This document shows positions 60,632 to 64,000 of a DNA stretch of 64,000 nt, in pieces. The stretch is from Blastomussa wellsi. Its lineage: Eukaryota > Cnidaria > Anthozoa > Scleractinia > Plerogyridae. Each line of letters begins with the position of its first letter. Within the stretch, counting starts at the first letter, position 1. The position numbers and the translations under genes were made by a program. The DNA is taken from NCBI GenBank assembly GCA_947652115.1, contig OX393570.1:2738317-2802316 (forward strand), given 5' to 3'. The notes beneath the pieces are model-generated. The model did no database searches. It saw only the letters and a list, made by a program, of their open reading frames with translations, and was not told where the DNA came from.

Positions 60632-63474
60632 CACTCTTGGGGAGTAAAGGTTTAACAGTATTGAATTATGCACCAGTTGCCTTTGTTCCAAATTTGACAA
60701 AGAGATCTATAGGAACTGTTTGTCATGATTATGTAATGACTGAAATTGATATCTTTGATGTTTGTCATACATCTGTATGTAATTTTTCTTATATTTATCT
60801 ATCCTCTGTTTCAGGTAAACTGAGTGACTTACAGCTGGAAGGAGTTTTATATGCTGTAAGTAGAGCACAGGATAAGGCAACTGAACTATCAAGTAAAAAC
60901 TTGTGTCTGATCTAACCAAAAAAATCTGAGAGAAGTAAAAAGCCAAAGTAGACAAGTAGCATGTTAACTCTTTCATCAAAATGTGCCCGCGCTGATAACA
61001 ACAGCCACAGCTCCCAAGTATAAGATGACCTCCATTGCCACTCTCACTTATGCACATTGTGTGTTAAATGTCATCATCGTCGTCGTCATCATCATGACCA
61101 TCATCATGACCATCATCATGACCATCATCGTCACCATCATCGTCATCATCATCATCATCATCATCATTAATAACAGCATTGCCATCCTCCTCTTCAGCAT
61201 CAAAATTGTCATCAATGTCAATAACAACATTGCCAACCTCTTCCTCTTCCCTCTCCATCTCCTCCTCCTCCTTGTCCCCCTCGTGGTCATTGTCATCATC
61301 AATTCCAAGCCAATTTGTCTATTAAAAAAGAATTTTTCTTGTTATCTATGTTATCTTTGTGTTTGTGCATATAATACATGTAATACCTATAATACGTGTA
61401 TATATGAACATTGATTCAAATACACTGCTGGTTTCCCTTAATATCCAGTGTCAGAGACATCAGATGGTGCTTGCCAGTGGACAGAGGGCAGGGTTCTTTA
61501 TTGGGGATGGTGCTGGTGTTGGGAAAGGGAGACAGGTGAGTGAATCAGTTGAACCACAGGGACATAGGAAAACTGCCAACCAAAATGTCTGATTAAAAAT
61601 TCCAACTGTGGTCGAACAGATATTGTTTAAGCCTTCCTATGCAAACGCCAATGTTCTGCATTGACAAATGAATGCTTTATTGCCTGAGGAATTGTGCAAT
61701 AAAATCAATATCACTACTATTTTTGTCCAGTCATGTCCTTTTACTGGAAAAAAAATATCTGCAGCCTGGGAACTGAGTTAATCTGGAAAGCAGTGAGCTG
61801 TCAAAAATGCCAAATCCTGACTTTTATACCTTGCACAGTCACCGTGAACAACTTAGTCAACTTTGGCAGTGTATAAAAGTGCCTTCAAATCACAGGAAAC
61901 CTTGAAATAGTAGTTTACTAAGTTAGAAAAACACCAAAGATGCACCAATAAACTAGGAAGAATCAAGGATGGCTTTGAATGAGGAAGATTGAGAAGGATT
62001 GTGATTCACAAATTTGAAAAATTTACGGTAAACTTTTCAAACTGTGTCATCTGTGATCAAGCTCCTTTGAACTACTAGAAAGAGTTAGTTACAGTACTAG
62101 GCAGATTGTTCTGAAAATGCAGGTTCAAGACTGACTTGTGGTGTAATGTTTTCAGTAAGGCATTTCTACATATGTAATTTGTTAATAATTTGAAAATAAT
62201 TTACATATTTCTAGATCTCTGGAATAATATTGGACAACTTTGCCCGTGGAAGGTGCAAACATGTGTGGTTTAGTATTTCGGCTGATCTCAGATTAGATGC
62301 ACAGAGGTTTGTCTTGTATGCCTTGTTATCTGATCATTAACTGGTCATCATGTTGAAATTTTTGTTAAAAAAGCTATTTCACAAGAACTAAAAATGGGTA
62401 AAAGGACATAATTTATATAAATGTGAAAGATCTGGACCCCACAGCCAGCTTGGGGTACTACATTATTGCAAGGAAGACGGTAATTTACTTTTACAGCACT
62501 TCTCTCCACTCTCATGTATTTAACCCATTGACTCCTAAACCGGCCGTAACCGGCCGACCTTTGTTCCACTTCTGACGTCATCAGCTTTGACCAAAACAGG
62601 AATCCCATTTATCCCAGTTCTACAGAAGGGAAAGAGCTTTCCAATGATACCCAGATGATATTGATTGGGCCAATGGAGCTTGAAATATGCAGGAAAACGC
62701 TTAGAATTTTCCGCCAAAAACTAGGAGGAAAATTTCCCTCACTTACCCTTGGCTACTCCATGTTGAGTATTTCCTGTCTCAATGTTGCTTTTGTGGCAAT
62801 TCTTGAACTGAAAGCAAGCCCAGTAAAAGGCCAACAAAAGCATAAAAAAGATATGAGGAAAGGAGAAAGGAAAAGCAAAAAATAAAATAAAGAAATCGAA
62901 AAGCCTAAAGATGTGGGTCACTTTCTCGTCCAAAAACTATCTCGAAATTTTGATTTGTGCGCATGCCCGAGCTAAAATATCGTTAAATGCGATACTAGTG
63001 AAAAACCTGGCATGCCTTCATTCTTCAAACTGACTAGAAAATGTTCAAAGTGTCTAAAAAACACCAGGACTCCAGGAGTCAATGGGTTAATGATCATCAT
63101 TATCATCATCATTTATTTGCCACGTAAAAAATTATTTTTCAGAGATTTACATGATATTGGTTGTTATGCCAAAGTGATTGATGGTTGCCAGCAGCTTGAT
63201 AAAGAGACAAGGTACATAAACTCAAAGACGTTCAAGACTTCTTTTCTTGTTAAAAATGTATCTGGTTCATTCACAGATTGAAACACAATTTACATTGCTC
63301 ATTACAAATAAATGTTAACTTGAAGTTTTCATAATGCCTTGCTAAGTAGTAGGTCTGACAAATTAGCAGCTTGAAATGAATGATGTATTTTTAGAGTGTT
63401 TGGCTTGCCTGCTGACTTCAAAGAGGGGGTGGTCTTCAGTACCTATGCCACACTGGTATCATCTGTTCAAAAAG
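57623..63474 (+). CDS. strawberry-notch-like (SBNO) helicase-family protein, 5' part
   Basis: Nuclear DExD/H-helicase-like regulator family. Eight exons join in phase: 57623-57750, 58787-58880, 60073-60139, 60815-60855, 61449-61535, 62215-62306, 63143-63211, 63395-63474, giving 219 codons, then a donor AAAAG|GTAACT; the rest is beyond the right edge. [17 protein letters not shown] and [19 protein letters not shown] (Walker A at 129-138), [31 protein letters not shown] and [15 protein letters not shown] follow the order of the SBNO N-terminal helicase lobe. EDVFSSYV and [13 protein letters not shown] match the segment just before it. The leader before this is short (about 45 aa: [20 protein letters not shown] and on), whereas human SBNO1 has several hundred residues there; extra upstream exons cannot be excluded. 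Which SBNO paralogue it is remains open. Confidence 0.88.
58190..58530. repeat. interspersed repeat with GGTAAATATYCACC words
   Basis: TTTTAGTATATGCTAAAACA at the left, AGTATATAATAAAAACAACT in the middle and CTCGGTAAATATCCACCACT on the right, with CACCTCAGTGTCGG and ACTTCAGTGAATAG, form partly inverted blocks. It lies in SBNO-like intron 1. Confidence 0.5.
58985..59360. mobile_element. diverged relative of the piggyBac-like MITE, copy 3
   Basis: GAAGGTCAACAACTGCAACA, GAGAAAAAGGAAAAGG, CCTAAAGACATATGTCA, CATGCGCGGGCAAAACTGTT and GACAGGCATGTTTTCATTTT correspond in order to segments of the copies at 29330 and 62524. No TTAA ends are recognisable. Confidence 0.55.
60559..60651. mobile_element. 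93-bp MITE with TTAA target
   Basis: TTAA at 60555-60558 and 60652-60655. Ends CCCTTTAAGCCCCAAGGG and, reverse complemented, ACCTTTACTCCCCAAGAG. Small piggyBac-type or Kolobok-type non-autonomous element in the SBNO-like gene, just upstream of exon 4. Confidence 0.75.
61070..61170. repeat. (CAT)n/(CATCGT)n microsatellite
   Basis: About 100 bp of ATC/CAT units in the intron before SBNO exon 5. It opens poly-Asp and poly-Met frames on the minus strand that are not genes. Confidence 0.95.
62524..63086. mobile_element. piggyBac-like MITE with perfect TTAA duplication, copy 2
   Basis: TTAA stands at 62520-62523 and 63087-63090. The ends CCCATTGACTCCTAAAC and, in reverse complement, CCCATTGACTCCTGGAG share 13 identical bases. 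It lies between SBNO exons 6 and 7 and is highly similar to the copy at 29330-29924 over most of its length, including GGCCAATGGAGCTTGAAATA. Confidence 0.9.
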
Positions 63475-64000
63475 GTAACTATCAGAAGAGTAAACTGTCC
63501 CATTTGATCTTAAATTTGATCTTTTATTTCTCAATTAATAGGCCTAGGCTACCTAGCAGCAAATTTTATCGTTTCTTGTTAAGGAAGGTATGTCACTCAG
63601 GAAACTTTCTGTGCAAAACGTCTGTTCAAAGGTCATCTGAATCTGGAGTTACGTGATTTGAATCAATGTCCTCTTACCGGTAATTGAACAAATCAGTTGC
63701 CATGGAGTTTGGTAGATGAACCTCTTACTATCTGTCAATCCATAAATAAATATAATCTCATACCCAGATCTCCCGTATTCAAGTTAAGGGAGATCTGGCA
63801 AATTTTGTTTTTGAGCATGCGTAGTGGCAGCAAGGCTCGCTTTATGGGTCTAACAATTACACTGCATAGTGTTGTGAATCTGTAGGAATGAATCAGGGAA
63901 AATTGATTTTTTCACATCATTTGTCAAGTTGTTCTTTAAACAGATCTATTTCCAGCATTGCATAAAAATACTTTTTAATGGCTGTCTTACCGCACATATG

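Noticed and set aside
61048..61308. Poly-Asp and poly-Met frames on the minus strand
   Set aside because: Pure consequence of the CAT/ATC microsatellite.

Overview
This window is nuclear genomic DNA of an animal, most likely an anthozoan cnidarian such as a stony coral or sea anemone. The sequence shows AT-rich DNA, multi-exon genes with GT..AG introns, proteins resembling vertebrate orthologues and a very dense load of short inverted-repeat elements. Intronless Shaker-type potassium channel paralogues fit known cnidarian gene families. The species cannot be named from sequence alone. Positions 46301-46500 are an assembly gap of N.

Layout. 1-5000: a tetranucleotide satellite and a minus-strand UPF3 gene (nonsense-mediated decay) running off the left edge. 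5232-9866: plus-strand RagA/B GTPase (RRAGA, 8 exons), head-to-head with UPF3 across 255 bp; its third intron holds a complete 1.28-kb TIR transposon with a 9-bp target duplication. 9867-13190: MITEs, a 183-bp near-perfect palindrome and a weak candidate first exon. 13191-16229: two-exon minus-strand DMRT gene (DM and DMA domains plus an unexpected C-terminal Cys4 knuckle pair). 16230-21592: mostly empty apart from a fold-back element and a MITE. 21593-34784: minus-strand IWS1 (16 exons, 673 aa), with introns carrying a truncated LINE, a SINE, a piggyBac-like MITE and others. 37218-38477 and 44555-45817: two intronless minus-strand Kv1/Shaker-like channels. 48890-52378: two-exon minus-strand hydroxylysine-kinase-like gene. 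55151-56389: intronless minus-strand class A GPCR resembling GPR161. 57623 to the right edge: 5' part of a plus-strand strawberry-notch-like (SBNO) helicase gene.

The genes are ordinary housekeeping, developmental and signalling genes with no evident common pathway. IWS1 (transcription elongation and mRNA export) and UPF3 (mRNA surveillance) both act on mRNA, but nothing here links them. I found no clearly undescribed multi-gene system. The most interesting points are the altered S6 PVP motif in both Kv paralogues, the DMRT with an additional Cys4 motif, and several transposons whose exact ends and target duplications can be read directly.
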